Part shown: positions 11,050-22,480 of the stretch, piece by piece
How the letters are laid out: each line of letters starts with the position of its first letter
Position numbering within the stretch: the stretch's first letter is position 1
NCBI GenBank assembly: GCA_023374045.1
Contig: CM041778.1
Location: 368,192,831 to 368,256,830 of the forward strand
DNA length: 64,000 nt
DNA from: Limonium bicolor
Taxonomy: Eukaryota > Streptophyta > Magnoliopsida > Caryophyllales > Plumbaginaceae
Direction of reading: 5' to 3'
Notes under the pieces: generated by a model
What the model was told of the DNA's origin: nothing
The model's input: the letters and a program-made list of their open reading frames with translations, nothing else
The model's database searches: none
Translations under genes and position numbers: made by a program

Positions 11050-11787
11050 GAACCTTCAATATATGTTATCCAATCCCACCCACACCAAACCCTGAAGAGA
11101 CCACCATCAACATCACCGACTTTCCAATGGAGCAATGTCAGGTTATCCAGCCAGGTATGATACTCTTAAGTGGATACCTGACACCGGAAGCACAAGTCCA
11201 TATCATCAGACGATGCGACGAACTTGGAGCTAAACCTGGAGGTTTCTACACACCTGAATATCCGAACGGATCAAGAATGCAATTGAAGATGATGTGCATG
11301 GGTAAGGACTGGAACCCTTACACCAAGTCATATCAAGAAGTGCGAGCGAAGATGGAGCAACGGTACCAAGTATACCTGAGGAGTTCCGTGCGGTCGTTAA
11401 TCACGCCGTGGGAATTGCTCAACAAGTTGAAACGGAATCAATTCCAAGTGTGGAAGCAGATTTGTGTATTGTGAACTTCTACCAGAAAGGTGGACGGTTA
11501 GGTTTACACCAAGATAAGGACGAGTCACCCGAGTCTCTAAGTAAGGGAGTACCCGTGGTGTCTTGGTCCATTGGTGATACCGCAGTATTTGTATATGGCG
11601 AGCAGAAGCGTGCTGATCTCGCAAGGAAGTTAATGTGAAGTCAGGAGATGTACTAATCATGGGTGGGCAGTCAAGGATGCTATATCATGGCATCAGGAAG
11701 ATCAAACTGAATACCGCACCGTCGGCAGTGATCAATGCCACACACATGAAACCCGGACGTTTGAATTTGACCTTCAGACAATTCTAA
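11050..11787 (+). pseudogene. AlkB-like 2OG-Fe(II) dioxygenase domain (ALKBH1-like), inside element D
   Basis: AlkB enzymes oxidatively remove methyl groups from nucleic-acid bases using Fe(II) and 2-oxoglutarate. Three reading frames, linked by frameshifts near 11,352 and 11,633, give a colinear AlkB fold. The N-terminal lid region has PGMILLSGYLTPEAQ and GGFYTPEYPNGSRMQLKMMC. The core has LCIVNFYQKGGRLGLHQDKD with the metal ligands His (11507) and Asp (11513), then VVSWSIGDTAVFVYG. The third part has SGDVLIMGGQSRMLYHGIRK with the distal metal His, and ends GRLNLTFRQF with the two 2OG-binding arginines, then TAA. All expected catalytic residues are present. The GGFY/KMMC/WNP style is closest to plant ALKBH1-type proteins rather than to a generic dioxygenase. 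It lies between gag and protease, where Tekay elements normally have nothing. It could be a gag-AlkB fusion through intron 3. Only this one copy is visible, so domain function in the element is inference. Confidence 0.88.
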
Positions 11788-11990
11788 CCTTGTATACTTT
11801 GTAATGTGTTAAGCCAGTATATGTTAAGGGAGTTATGTATGTGTTAAGTTATATCAACCATGTAAACCAACAATGTTGTAAAGAGGAAGTGTTAATGAAT
11901 AAAGTGGAGTTATTGAAGTATATCAACCGTGTTGTTACCCAGTACTTATTAGTTTGCCAATGAATTAGGCTGTGCACTCGGAACGGGAGG
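11788..11990 (+). other. Non-coding spacer between AlkB and protease in D
   Basis: TG/AT-rich sequence with many stops, resembling segments 1-3 in composition and ending near TGAATTAG/GC (11968). It may be a fourth intron or an internal untranslated spacer; no ORF is supported. Confidence 0.45.
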
Positions 11991-11994
11991 TACA

Positions 11995-12340
11995 TTGAGT
12001 GTCTGCAATAGGCAGAAGCCGGCAGAGCGGCACATCCCTCACCGGTACCTTTCCAGGATGCATGGCGTGATGCATCGATCCTGTTCGACTCTTGAGCCTC
12101 GCACACATTTGTTTTCGCTGATCTTTTGCGAAGAGGCTGGGGTAGATGGGAGGAGACCAGACTTCTTGGTCACCCTCCCATCGAAGAGCGGATCAGATGT
12201 ACCCGCTACCACCGAGATGTCATTGTACGAATCAGAGGTGAAGATTCCCGATCGACCTGATAGAGTTCGACGGACTTGGATTTGATGTGATTGTCGGGAT
12301 GAACTGGTTGGAGCGGTACAAGGGCAAATCCTGTGTGCCG
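11995..12340 (+). pseudogene. pol: Aspartic protease of element D, broken
   Basis: Retroelement protease processes Gag-Pol. Peptides typical of Ty3/gypsy protease are spread over shifted frames: an LTGTF-type lead near 12,030, the active-site region ILFDS*ASHTF near 12,080, and FDGLGFDVIVGMNWLERYKG near 12,265. In the active site the Gly expected after Asp-Ser is a TGA stop, and a frameshift lies near 12,250. As written it cannot be a working protease. A 96-residue ORF in another frame (11995-12285) overlaps it but lacks protease motifs as a unit. Confidence 0.75.
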
Positions 12341-12519
12341 AGCAATCGACTGCTTCATCGGATCCATCTGGGGTTTCCATATCTTATACCGCCAGAGGCC
12401 CAGGGAGCCTTCGACTCAGATCATCACCGCCATGGCCATGTATCGTGAGTTACGACGAGGGATGATTGTACCTCTGCTATGTCCAGGACATAGAGAGAAC
12501 CCTGAGTTAGCCCAGATGT

Positions 12520-12717
12520 GCCGGTAGTGTCGGAGTTTCCTGATGTATTTCCTAAGGAACTGTCGGGCATGCCGCCAGCACGAGAGTTGAGTTTGATCGC
12601 CTTAGTACCGGGCACTGGACCCATTGCGAAAGCACCTTATCGTATGGCTCCAGCAGAGATGACAGAGCTCAGGAGCAGCTGAGAGACCTACTCGACAAGG
12701 GCTTCTTCCGCCCTAGT
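12520..12717 (+). pseudogene. pol: N-terminal pol segment of D before the RT frame
   Basis: Peptides [19 protein letters not shown] and [13 protein letters not shown], characteristic of the region just before Ty3/gypsy RT, are readable here. They pass into the main RT frame by a frameshift near 12,670. The main frame is already open from about 12,660, so the real RT domain begins before the nominal start at 12718. Confidence 0.75.
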
Positions 12718-15336
12718 GTGTCACCATGGGGAGCGCCAGTCCTCTTCGTGAAGAAGAAGGACGGTAGCCTCCGCCTGTGTATTGATTATCGGGAGCTGAA
12801 TGCTGTTACGGTGAAAAACCGTTACCCTTTACCACGCATCGACGATCTATTTGATCAGCTGAGGGGTGCATCAGTATTCTCCAAGATAGACTTACGTTCC
12901 GGATACCATCAGATTGCCATCCGTGACAGTGATATCGAGAAGACAGCTTTCAGAACAAGGTATGGGCATTATGAGTTCACAGTTATGCCATTTGGCTTAT
13001 CGAATGCACCAGCCAAGTTCATGGACTTAATGAACCGCTTGTTCCAAGATCAGTTGGACAAGTCAGTGGTAGTCTTCATCGATGACATTCTTGTGTATTC
13101 TAAATCTAGAGGTGAGCACGAAAGCCACCTGAGAGATGTGTTACAAACTTTGAGGAGAAACCAGTTGTATGCAAAGTTTTCGAAATGTGAATTTTGGTTG
13201 AACCAAGTATCCTTCCTTGGGCATGTGATTTCTGATGCCGGGATCGCTGTTGATCCGGCAAAGATAGATGCAGTGCGCACCTGGCCTAGGCCGAAGACAG
13301 TCACTGATATCAGGAGCTTCCTCGGTCTGGCAGGATATTATAGGAGGTTTGTGAAGGACTTCTCCAGTATCTCGAAGCCGATGACTTCCTTGATGAAGAA
13401 GGATGCACCATTCGAGTGGACAGTTGACTGTGAGAGTTCTTTCGCGAGTCTCAAGGATGCTCTGACATCTGCACCAGTCCTGACTATACCAGACGGTCCA
13501 GATGGTTTTGAGGTCTACTGCGACGCATCAGGCAGAGGTATGGGTTGTGTATTGATGCAGCACGGGAAGGTCGTGGCATACGCCTCCCGTCAGCTGAAGA
13601 AGCATGAGGAGAACTACCCTACCCACGACTTAGAATTGGGTGCCATTGTCTTCGCATTGAAGATATGGCGACATTATTTGTATGGGGTAAGTGTGACAAT
13701 CTATTCTGATCATAAAAGCTTAAAGTACTTGTTCACTCAGAAAGAGTTGAACATGAGGCAAAGAAGGTGGGTTGAGTTTCTGAATGACTATGATATTAAT
13801 CTGCAATACAAAGAGGGTAAGGCAAATGTGGTAGCTGACGCGCTGAGTCGCCGAGCACACTCTCTCCATTCGCTAGTCTCTTATACTGGCTTGGTTGAAG
13901 AGGTGCGGAGTGCTCAGATGACGGATCAGTACATGCTGGAGATCCGGCAGAAGCTTATTGACGGCACATTCGAGGGTCAGAAGTACGACTTCAGATTCCA
14001 TGATGATGACCTGATTAGGCTGAATGGCCGCTTGTGTATACCTAGGGGTAGCGCTGAGTTGAAGGAGCGCATATTGAGTGAATCCCATTGTTCTACTACT
14101 TCGATTCACCCCGGAGCTTCAAAGATGTATAAAGGTATGAAGAGGTATTTTTGGTGGACTGGAATGAAGAAAGATGTTAGTGATTATGTATTGAGGTGTC
14201 TCACTTGCCAGAAGGTTAAGTTTGAGCACCGACGGCCTGGTGGTATGGTACAGCCAATGCCAGTGCCTGAGTGGAAGTTCCATGATATCTCCATGGACTT
14301 TGTAGTAGGGCTTCCGCCTACAAGGGGAGGTCTGAATATGATATGGGTGATAGTTGACCGACTGACCAAGGTGGCCCGATTCATTCCGATGAAGGACACT
14401 TGGAAAGTGGCAAGATTGGCAGAACTGTTTGATAAAGAGATTGTAAGACATCATGGTGTACCGAAAACGATTGTATCTGACAGAGACACCAGATTCTTAT
14501 CCAGATATTGGAAGTCCACACGAGAGGCATTGGGTACTGAATTGAAATTGAGTACAGCGTTTCACCCACAGACCGATGGTCAGAGTGAGCGCACTATTCA
14601 GACACTTGAGGACATGCTACGTGCTTGTGCACTTGACTTTCAGACCAGCTGGATTGATAAGTTACATCTGATCGAGTTTAGTTACAACAACAGTTATCAT
14701 GCTTCGATCAAGATGTCTCCCTTCCAGGCCTTGTACGGTAGACCATGCCGCACGCCATTATGCTGGGATGAGGCGAGTGAGACGGTCATTATAGGACCAG
14801 AGTATCTTGAGCAAGTTCAGGCAGAAGTTCGCCAGATCAGGGCTAATATGAAAGCAGCTCAAGATAGACAGAAGTCGTACGCAGATGTGCGCCGACGTGA
14901 CCTGGAGTTCACCGTGGGCGATCAGGTATTTTTGAGAGTGTCCCCCATGAAGGGAGTGTTTCGTTTTGGCCAGAAGGGCAAGTTGAGCCCAAAGTATGTG
15001 GGGCCCTACGTTGTGACAGAGCGGATCGGCCCGGTAGCCTATAGACTAGACCTACCCGCCGAGCTGGGCAAGGTACATGATGTATTTCATGTGTCCCAGT
15101 TGAAGAAGTATATGTCTCATCCGTCTCATGTGCTTCAGCCTGAAAGGCTAACCTTAGAGCCGACCATGCGATCAGTGGAGACTCCGGTACGGATTCTGGA
15201 TGCTAAGACTCGAGACACTCGCCATAAGTCCGTGAGACTGGTGAAGGTTCTTTGGTCTAACCAGGACGTTGAGGAGGCCACTTGGGAGCTGGAAGACAAG
15301 ATGAAGGCGAAGTACCCGTCATTGTTCACTTCTTAG
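12718..15336 (+). CDS. pol: Polyprotein part: reverse transcriptase, RNase H, integrase, chromodomain-like tail (element D)
   Basis: 872 codons are open without interruption. The GTG at 12718 is only the conventional start; the frame is a continuation of the polyprotein. RT occupies about residues 1-190, with [11 protein letters not shown] near 60 and the catalytic [10 protein letters not shown] at 120-127. RNase H follows with [10 protein letters not shown] (Asp near 269), a Glu near 306 and TIYSDHKSL near 331. Integrase has an HHCC zinc region near 455-505, then catalytic residues in SMDFVVGLP (near 527), IVSDRDTRF (near 588) and [10 protein letters not shown] (near 624). The last 50 residues ([24 protein letters not shown]) resemble the chromodomain of Tekay chromoviruses, which targets integration to chromatin. 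It is the best preserved coding region of the window. Confidence 0.95.
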   Translation: MSPWGAPVLFVKKKDGSLRLCIDYRELNAVTVKNRYPLPRIDDLFDQLRGASVFSKIDLRSGYHQIAIRDSDIEKTAFRTRYGHYEFTVMPFGLSNAPAKFMDLMNRLFQDQLDKSVVVFIDDILVYSKSRGEHESHLRDVLQTLRRNQLYAKFSKCEFWLNQVSFLGHVISDAGIAVDPAKIDAVRTWPRPKTVTDIRSFLGLAGYYRRFVKDFSSISKPMTSLMKKDAPFEWTVDCESSFASLKDALTSAPVLTIPDGPDGFEVYCDASGRGMGCVLMQHGKVVAYASRQLKKHEENYPTHDLELGAIVFALKIWRHYLYGVSVTIYSDHKSLKYLFTQKELNMRQRRWVEFLNDYDINLQYKEGKANVVADALSRRAHSLHSLVSYTGLVEEVRSAQMTDQYMLEIRQKLIDGTFEGQKYDFRFHDDDLIRLNGRLCIPRGSAELKERILSESHCSTTSIHPGASKMYKGMKRYFWWTGMKKDVSDYVLRCLTCQKVKFEHRRPGGMVQPMPVPEWKFHDISMDFVVGLPPTRGGLNMIWVIVDRLTKVARFIPMKDTWKVARLAELFDKEIVRHHGVPKTIVSDRDTRFLSRYWKSTREALGTELKLSTAFHPQTDGQSERTIQTLEDMLRACALDFQTSWIDKLHLIEFSYNNSYHASIKMSPFQALYGRPCRTPLCWDEASETVIIGPEYLEQVQAEVRQIRANMKAAQDRQKSYADVRRRDLEFTVGDQVFLRVSPMKGVFRFGQKGKLSPKYVGPYVVTERIGPVAYRLDLPAELGKVHDVFHVSQLKKYMSHPSHVLQPERLTLEPTMRSVETPVRILDAKTRDTRHKSVRLVKVLWSNQDVEEATWELEDKMKAKYPSLFTS

Positions 15337-15350
15337 TACTTATGTGTATA

Positions 15351-15384
15351 GGGTACGGGGCGTACCCCTTTTAAGGGGGGTAGA
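15351..15384 (+). promoter_or_regulatory. Upstream hairpin and extra polypurine tract (element D)
   Basis: The inverted repeat GGGTACGGGGCGTACCC is followed by a T run and AAGGGGGGTAGA. It lies about 270 bp before the identical core at the true 3' LTR border. The stem sequence differs from those in A, C and H but the architecture is the same. Confidence 0.65.
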
Positions 15385-15645
15385 GCCGTTTCGGTTATGT
15401 GTGTACGACGTGTATTTGAATACATCGTCTATGTTATGTTGTTATATTACAGACCGTTGTGTCTGAATGATGTGGATAATGTTGTACGGACCTTGTGTCC
15501 AATGTTATGTTATGTTGTATGGACCTGGAGTCCAATGTTATGTAAGTGTGTTGTTAGTAATATATGGAAGTATTGTTTATAAGTGTTCCCGTGTTCTAAT
15601 ATTTAGGATATGTGGAAGTATGAACTTTGAGGACAAAGTTCTTTT

Positions 15646-15658
15646 AAGGGGGGTAGAT
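15646..15658 (+). promoter_or_regulatory. Polypurine tract of element D
   Basis: AAGGGGGGTAGA directly precedes the TG of the 3' LTR at 15659, the expected plus-strand primer position. Confidence 0.9.
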
Positions 15659-18600
15659 TGAAATACCCCAAACCTTAATATATTGTTTAAACACTTAAAC
15701 ATGGTGTATTAAGACTAAAAAGAGTCTTAGAAACATTAGTAAACAAGTTTAAACAAAAGAAAACACAAAATGTGCTTTAAAGTCAATAAGAGCCAAAATG
15801 TGCTCTAAGCTTGGGATAAACTTGGTTAAGACCTAATGAACTTACCAAGACCTCATTTATACATTAATGAACATATTAAATCAATTACCAAAGAAAACCA
15901 AGCTTGAAAACAAGTTTAAACACAAAATGTGCTTTAAGGAGTCTTAAAGCACATTTTTGAAAAATTGTCTTGTAAATGAGTTTTGAACGGCTAGATGTCC
16001 ATCATTACACTTAAATATATATGTGTACTATATAATATCACATTTGGGTGTCTATTAGTGGGAAATCAAAAATTTCACTTCTATGTGCCTTGTTTATGAA
16101 TAGTAACTTTTATAAGCTATTTTGTAACATATGTTTGTATAAGTAATTAAATTGACAAACAAAGACTATATTACCCTCATTATAATTAGGGGGCCGGTTT
16201 TCTAAGGCTTGGTGACTCACCACCCTCTTGTTAATTTGTTAAGTAAATAATGATGACTAAGAAAGTACTATTTGCTTTTAAACTACAAATATCTTCCTAA
16301 AGTAAAACCAATCTTCATTCTCTCATTTCCTTTCCTTGCTCACACGGTTTCCCACCTTCTTCTTCCTTCCTTCTTTGTTCTCTCACGATAGAACCACTAT
16401 CACCATTAGAACACAAGCTTCAACCTCTTGTAAAACCTTGCTCACTTGTCCAAATCAAAAACAAACACCACCATCTTCTTCCTCTCATCAAGCTTCATTC
16501 CTATTTTCAAAAGTCCAAGACAACCATTTCGGTGCCATGGAGTTTCTCCATTGAAGGAGCTTGAGCTTGTATTTTTACATATTGTTACTCTCCTTGACTT
16601 CTAGGTAAGGAATCTCAAATAAAAACTTCATTTCCTCCTTGTTTTTGTCATGTCCGAAAATATGTATTGAAGGAGCTTTTTATGTGACTTTGTTCTAGCT
16701 TCATTCCAACTCTTCATGGACTAGGTGGAGTCCTCTCTTGCTAGATATTCAAACTCTCTTCAAAGAGCAAGGTAAAACAACTACATTAATGTTTTTTTGA
16801 AACAATGTAAAACTAGGGTTTACAATGAGATGGAGCTTATAGCTTGAATACTCATTATAATGTTTGTATATTGTTTAGAGCTTGTCAAAGAATCAAGTAC
16901 TCTATCGGTTTTCTAAAGGAAACAAGAAAGAAGTTATTTTGCAAAAGAGGTAATCTACTAACCTAATGTTGTTCTAATGCCTTAGGAGAAATGAGCCTAT
17001 AAATGCTTATTAAAACTACCTAAAGAGCCAATGGTGAATGACTTAGTAAAGTGTTCCCAAGAGCTTAGTAAAAGGCATATGTGTTGTTGAGTGTATTTGC
17101 AGGTTAAAGGCAAATATATTGTGGAAATTCAGTGTTTATGATTTGTGCATTTTAAGGGCCTAAGAGCCATGTCATTTAAGGGCCTAAGTGCCATGCAATT
17201 TAAATTGTGCACTATATTGTGATGTAGTGCCTTGAGAGTGAAGTTTGTGTATAATAAGTGCTTGATGGATTTTTAGTGTTCTTGGTTGTTTATTGGTAAA
17301 AACAATGTGTGTTGGTTTAGTAATGTTCTAGGAGAACCTATGTCGAAATTCGGATAACAAATGTGAAGTTCTAAGTGTTAAAATGGATTTGATAAGTTAA
17401 GGAGTATTTAAAATGGTTAAGTGTTGTTCTTGTGTAGGAAACATGCATTAAGGTGATTTGGGGATGTAACAAGGACTTAGGCATGAGCTTGAGATTGTGG
17501 TATGTACCAAAGTCATTTTGGGACTTAGTAAAGACTTAGGCAAACTTTGGTAGATAAGGAGAAAGTGTGAACTTGGAAAAAGAACTTCAAGAGTGACATA
17601 AGGAGTTGGTTGTGAGAAATAATGCTTAAGAGATGGTGTTAAGATAAGGAGAAAACATTTTGGGATAGTAGTTATCATAGGAGAGAAACACCATTTAGAA
17701 ACCTAGTGTAAAATGTTGTAAGTGTTAGGAATTTTGTGAAGAGATAAGTAAAGGTTTAAGTAATTAGAAAAAGAGTTTGTGAGTGTTTTAAGGATGGGTT
17801 AAGTGTGTGTTTGAAGTGCCCAATGAGGTTAGGGGGTACTAGGTTTATATGGGGAGAAGTTTGGAGTTGAATGTGAAAAGGAAAATAAGGATTTGGGGCA
17901 GACCGGACTTGCGACCGGACTTGCAAGCCGGTCGGGCCCTGTTACACTACGAGAAATGTTTCTGGAATCGACCGGACTTGGGGGACCGGACCTACAAGTC
18001 CGGTCGGGCTTGTTTTGTGAGAGGGAAAATGTTTCTGGAATGGACCGGACATAGGACCGGACTTACAAGTCCGGTCGGAGTAGAAAATTTTGTACGGATT
18101 GAGTTACTGGAATCGACCGGACATGGGACCGGACCTGACAAGTCCGGTCGGGCTGAATTTCCGAAGGGGAGAAACTCTCTGGAATCGACCGGACATGGAC
18201 AAGTCCGTCCAAGTCGGTCGGACCAAAACTTGTAAAAAAAAAAAAAAAAACAGAAAAGAATGTGTCTTATGTAGTTAACCCTAGGGTGTATAATGAAGGT
18301 AACCTAGGGTAAGATAGACATTAAAACATGTCACACAATTATGTTAAACACTTAGTAAATTTGGAGGTTAAGTAAGTTAATTAACCGACATTCTTGAATA
18401 TTGTATAGGAGTGACTTACGGAGGGAACCAAACGAGGCAAGGACCAAGGTATGGTTTTCTTGCAGTCTGTTGTCTAGCGGTTTACACCGGTTTGTGTGTT
18501 GTATGTTTTTCTGTGTGTTTACGACGTTATAAGATTTAAACATGTAATGAGTTTACAGTTGTTCATACTATTGTTATGTGTTGTTGTGACTCACTTTCCC

Positions 18601-19578
18601 CTTGTGTGTGTCTAACAAGTCTTACCAACTATTGTGTGTTGGTCGTTAAGTTCCACTATGAACTTCTAACAAGTGTTAACTGGGAAGTGAGGAATCCGGT
18701 TGTCCGGTCATGCATGTAAGTTAAGAGTAGATATCTGAATCAGATTCGACTCTTATGTTGTTAAGATTGTTCTCCTTAATTTGGCGTTCGATCTCCCGCT
18801 AGCTTCTTCCAAAGCTTACCTATTCTGACTTATGATCGGTTTAGGGGAACCTGTGTTTGTGTGGTGTGTTCGGGTCACTAAATCCGAACCATCTGTGACT
18901 TAAGTTACTCGTTCGTAACAGAACGGTAATGAGTGTGTTTAACGAGCTTGACATGAGAGTGAATCACTCTCTAGGCTCTTATGTTATTTGACCCTTGTGG
19001 TTTGTTATCGTGGAGTGAAAATCCACTGTGTATGTGTTGCTGAGCTATGCACCATTGATGCCATGCTCCATGTTATGTTATGTTATGTATATAATTGAAT
19101 GCCATGTTATAATGACAAGTAGCTGCGCGTATCCCGGTAGCCGATGGGCTGCGCGTTAGCCATACCAGCCAAGGGTTGCTGACCCCCTCGGGGGATCCAT
19201 ATTTCTTATACTGCAGGATGAGGATCGAAGAAGCGGAGTGGCTTTAGATCCTAGGATGTAATCCCTTTTGTATACTTTTGGATGTTGGCCCGGGATGCGC
19301 CTGTGCTCCTGTGGCGTTATATACTTTTGGTTGTTGCGTATACAGTGTTAATATGCAGTGAAGGATGTTTGTAAACACTCGGTATTGTATATAATGTATT
19401 TATGGTTTAGTTTTATGCTCGGGAGTCTGATCATCAGACCGGTACAATTGTATTTATTCTGCCTTGTCAACCACGTGGGTGGTTGACGGCGTTGTAGCAC
19501 CGAAGCGTTAGTTACTGTTTAGTTGATTTATTCCGCTGCGATTTCATTTAGTATCATGTGCGTATTAGGGGTGTTACA
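15659..19578 (+). repeat. Element D 3' LTR (3,920 bp)
   Basis: Colinear with the 5' LTR over its full length, from TGAAATACCCC to GTGTTACA, and followed by the TAGTA target duplication. Differences from the 5' LTR are mainly one- to few-base indels. The hairpin array lies at about 17,901-18,224, and the conserved modules at about 19,120-19,216 and 19,468-19,490. Confidence 0.93.
17901..18224 (+). repeat. Tandem hairpin array in D 3' LTR
   Basis: Same five-unit array as at 7560-7883, with small indels. It shows the arrangement was in the element before the LTRs diverged. Confidence 0.85.
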
Positions 19579-22480
19579 TAGTATTAAAACCGTATTAAAA
19601 ACACTCAACTAATTAGCTAAACCATTTGGGGGAAATGCTAGAGGAACTATTAGCTCGTTAGAAAGGAGATAGAGAGTTTGTATCAGTTCATGTTTTGTGG
19701 ATCTGCAACATTTACCGGTTCAGCATGAGAAGTTTCAGAGGGGTATTCCTTGCTGTTTTAGGTCTGTGTTGAAGATTAAAACTATACCCAGGCTTTTAAC
19801 TAAGTGGCTAGGTAATTGGGAAAAAGATTGGAAACCAGGATCTATAAATCAACCGAAAACAGAAATGCAATCATCAGCTCAGGTTTCTGTTTTCTGTTTT
19901 CAACTTGCAGACTGGTGTAAAGGACTCAGTGGGGGTGCTCCTGGTTGCTTTGGGTTTGGTCGAGGTTAAGCCTATATCAAATACTTACCTAGGAACTAAA
20001 ACAAATTGGAGTGCGTGAGATAGATTAACAGACAGATGAATAACACACATAAGAGAAACAGAAGGGGAGTTGCATCGGCTTATGAAATCAGACAGGAAAC
20101 AGACAGAATAAGAAATTAAAAAAAAGTAGATTAGAAACAGAAGCAACAACAGAAATTATAACTTGTCTCAGTTTCTAGAGTTCTGTGTTTCTGTTAACTA
20201 GCTTCTCTGAAGCAATGTGAAGTCTAAACAGGAATGGTAAATGACTTAAAAGCTAGCTAACACTCTTACTAAATTGGTAACTAGTCTGGTAGAGGTGGGA
20301 AAACCGATCAAAGAACAAGAAGAGAAACATAAGAGAAAAAAAAACAGTTCTGTATGTCCAGTTCTGTAGTTCTTCTGAGAACTTAAGTTCTACATGATTC
20401 TGTTAAAAAAAAAACGTGTTGAGAATTTCATGATCCTAAAGCCATAATAATTATCTAACTACATTTGGTAAGTTTTGAGAAAAACGAGAGCCAACTTAGA
20501 GACAGAGGAAAGAGAATGATGAAAATATACCAACTGCTATCTCCAGTTTTCTGCAACAGATGCAGTATTTGTAAAATGGTTTCAGTAGCCTACCTGGGTT
20601 GCCTTGGGATGTTTCAAACTATAAACTATGTTAGGGTGTGAAACATAGTGGCTAAAGAGCCTAGGGAAAACGAGAGAAAACCAAGTCATGAACAAACAGA
20701 ACATAAACTAAAAGACCAGAAGAGAATCATAGCAGGAAATTTCACATAAGTTCAGTCCCAGTTTTTCAGTTCCTTCCGTTTCAGTATATGGGGTGCATCA
20801 GTGGGGTTAGCAGGGTTGCCTTGTGAGTTTAAAACATAGATACAACAATTAACTAAGTAGATAAGTGCTTAGGGATAAATTGGGAGACAGTTATGCGAAA
20901 AACAGAAGAGGATAAAAGCAAGGATATCAGTTTTTGATATTTCGGTTTTATAGTTTTCCTGAAGGTTTGAGTTTCTGTGTGACCTGATACAGAGAGCTTT
21001 AAAGGGATTATATTGAGAGTTTAGGGGCTTAATGTCTTATCAGTTCATCTAATTAATGTGGTAACATTTTGGGGAAATAGAAAGTCCAGAACCGGGGGTT
21101 AAAGGGAAAGAATGGAAGTGAGGATATCAGAAGTGATGTTTCAGGTTTTGTCGGTGTTGGTTTTCTGAAATTTCTTTTCTGTGTGTTTGGGTATAGAAGC
21201 TGGGGTGACTCTGAGTTTAAAACATTCTTAACATTTATAGCTAGATGGGTAACCAAGTTGAGGAAGGATTAAAAATCTGAAGTAAGAAGGAACAGAAAGA
21301 AACCAATAACAGGAATGGTGTATCAGCTTCAGTTTCGGTAATGATAGAGTTTCTGTATAACGGTGTTACTAGGGTGTTATAAGAGTGATCCTAGTCTAAT
21401 AATGAACTCAAATAGTAGCCCATGAATCTAACTAGGATGCCGAAGCATGTGAAGAAAGTTACACGTCAAATACTACATTAATAGTAAAGTAGGTAAGGGG
21501 TTACAAGGGGACTTGTGTTTCAGATTTTAGAACCTTTGGGGACTGTCGTATAAATGGGTTAAAATATTACTCACCTATTTATCTAAGGAAGGAATACACA
21601 TTAGACATGTTGTATACATGTTATATAAACTTGTTACATAACTAGCGCTTAAAAACACTTGTAAACATTAACTAAGGAACAAAAGACTTAGTTAGCATAT
21701 ATAACAAGTTGTGAGTGTCCTAGGAGTAAGATAAGCCTTGAATGAGGGCATGTGAAGTTCTAGGAATTTATATACACTAAGCATCTAACAACTTACCTAG
21801 GAAATAACATACGTTATAGGGTGTCATCACATAAAATAATAAACTGACACATTGTTTTAATTAACGCTAGGGCCGTAGCGAACTCCGACCGGGACGACGA
21901 GTGTGAGACAAGTCGTACTTGCGAAAAAGGTATGGACATGTGTGGTTCGTATGTTGCCGTGTTACACGGCTTGTGTGCTGTGTGCCTTGTTTGCCAATGA
22001 CTTCAAGACTAAAGCATGAAAATGGATTGTTTGTTTATCTTGCTTATTCGCTTGCGGTGTGTGTGTGTGAAGTATGATAACGGATTGCTCATTTAAATTG
22101 CAGTATTGTTGCTCTATACCTGTATACCTTACTTGCGTGCACACAGTAACTTAGTCACTCCCCGTTTATGTAAACTATGGGACGGAACTTAACGAATAAG
22201 GAAACTACTTATACAAAGGAAAACTCCTCACTAACCATGGAGGACTCTCAAGGACGCCCACTATGGTGTCAAACTATTTACGATAAGTGAATGCTCTATT
22301 GAGGACTGTTATTGACACCCACAATGGTGTCAAGCTGAACAAAAAGAAAAGACATATAATGAGTAAATATCAACTGGAGGAAACATGAAGATAACCCCGG
22401 AAGACAACATCTCGGGCCGCGCGGTATTGAATACATTCGGGAGTTGGTATCTGCATCAGATCCTTCGACCGACCATTGTG

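Larger units (their letters stand above)
15337..15658 (+). other. 3' untranslated region of D between pol and 3' LTR
   Basis: It contains an upstream hairpin plus purine tract (15351-15384), an imperfect tandem repeat of about 60 bp around ATGTTGTACGGACC / ATGTTGTATGGACC (15,480-15,545), and the true polypurine tract at the end. No ORF over 64 codons is credible. Confidence 0.7.
5334..19578 (+). mobile_element. Element D: nested Tekay-type Ty3/gypsy chromovirus carrying an AlkB domain
   Basis: A structurally complete element of about 14.2 kb: 5' LTR, PBS, gag, AlkB domain, protease, RT-RNase H-integrase, chromodomain-like tail, polypurine tract and 3' LTR, with a perfect 5-bp TSD. The integrase, the chromodomain-like C-terminus and the long LTRs point to the Tekay/Del chromovirus lineage. 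Frameshifts in gag, AlkB and protease and a stop in the protease active site make this copy non-functional as written. Confidence 0.93.

Noticed and set aside
19697..19969. 90-codon ORF shared with 29643-30023
   Set aside because: Present in both because they are the two LTR copies of C; the longer version reads into the copia LTR. No domain or codon signal.
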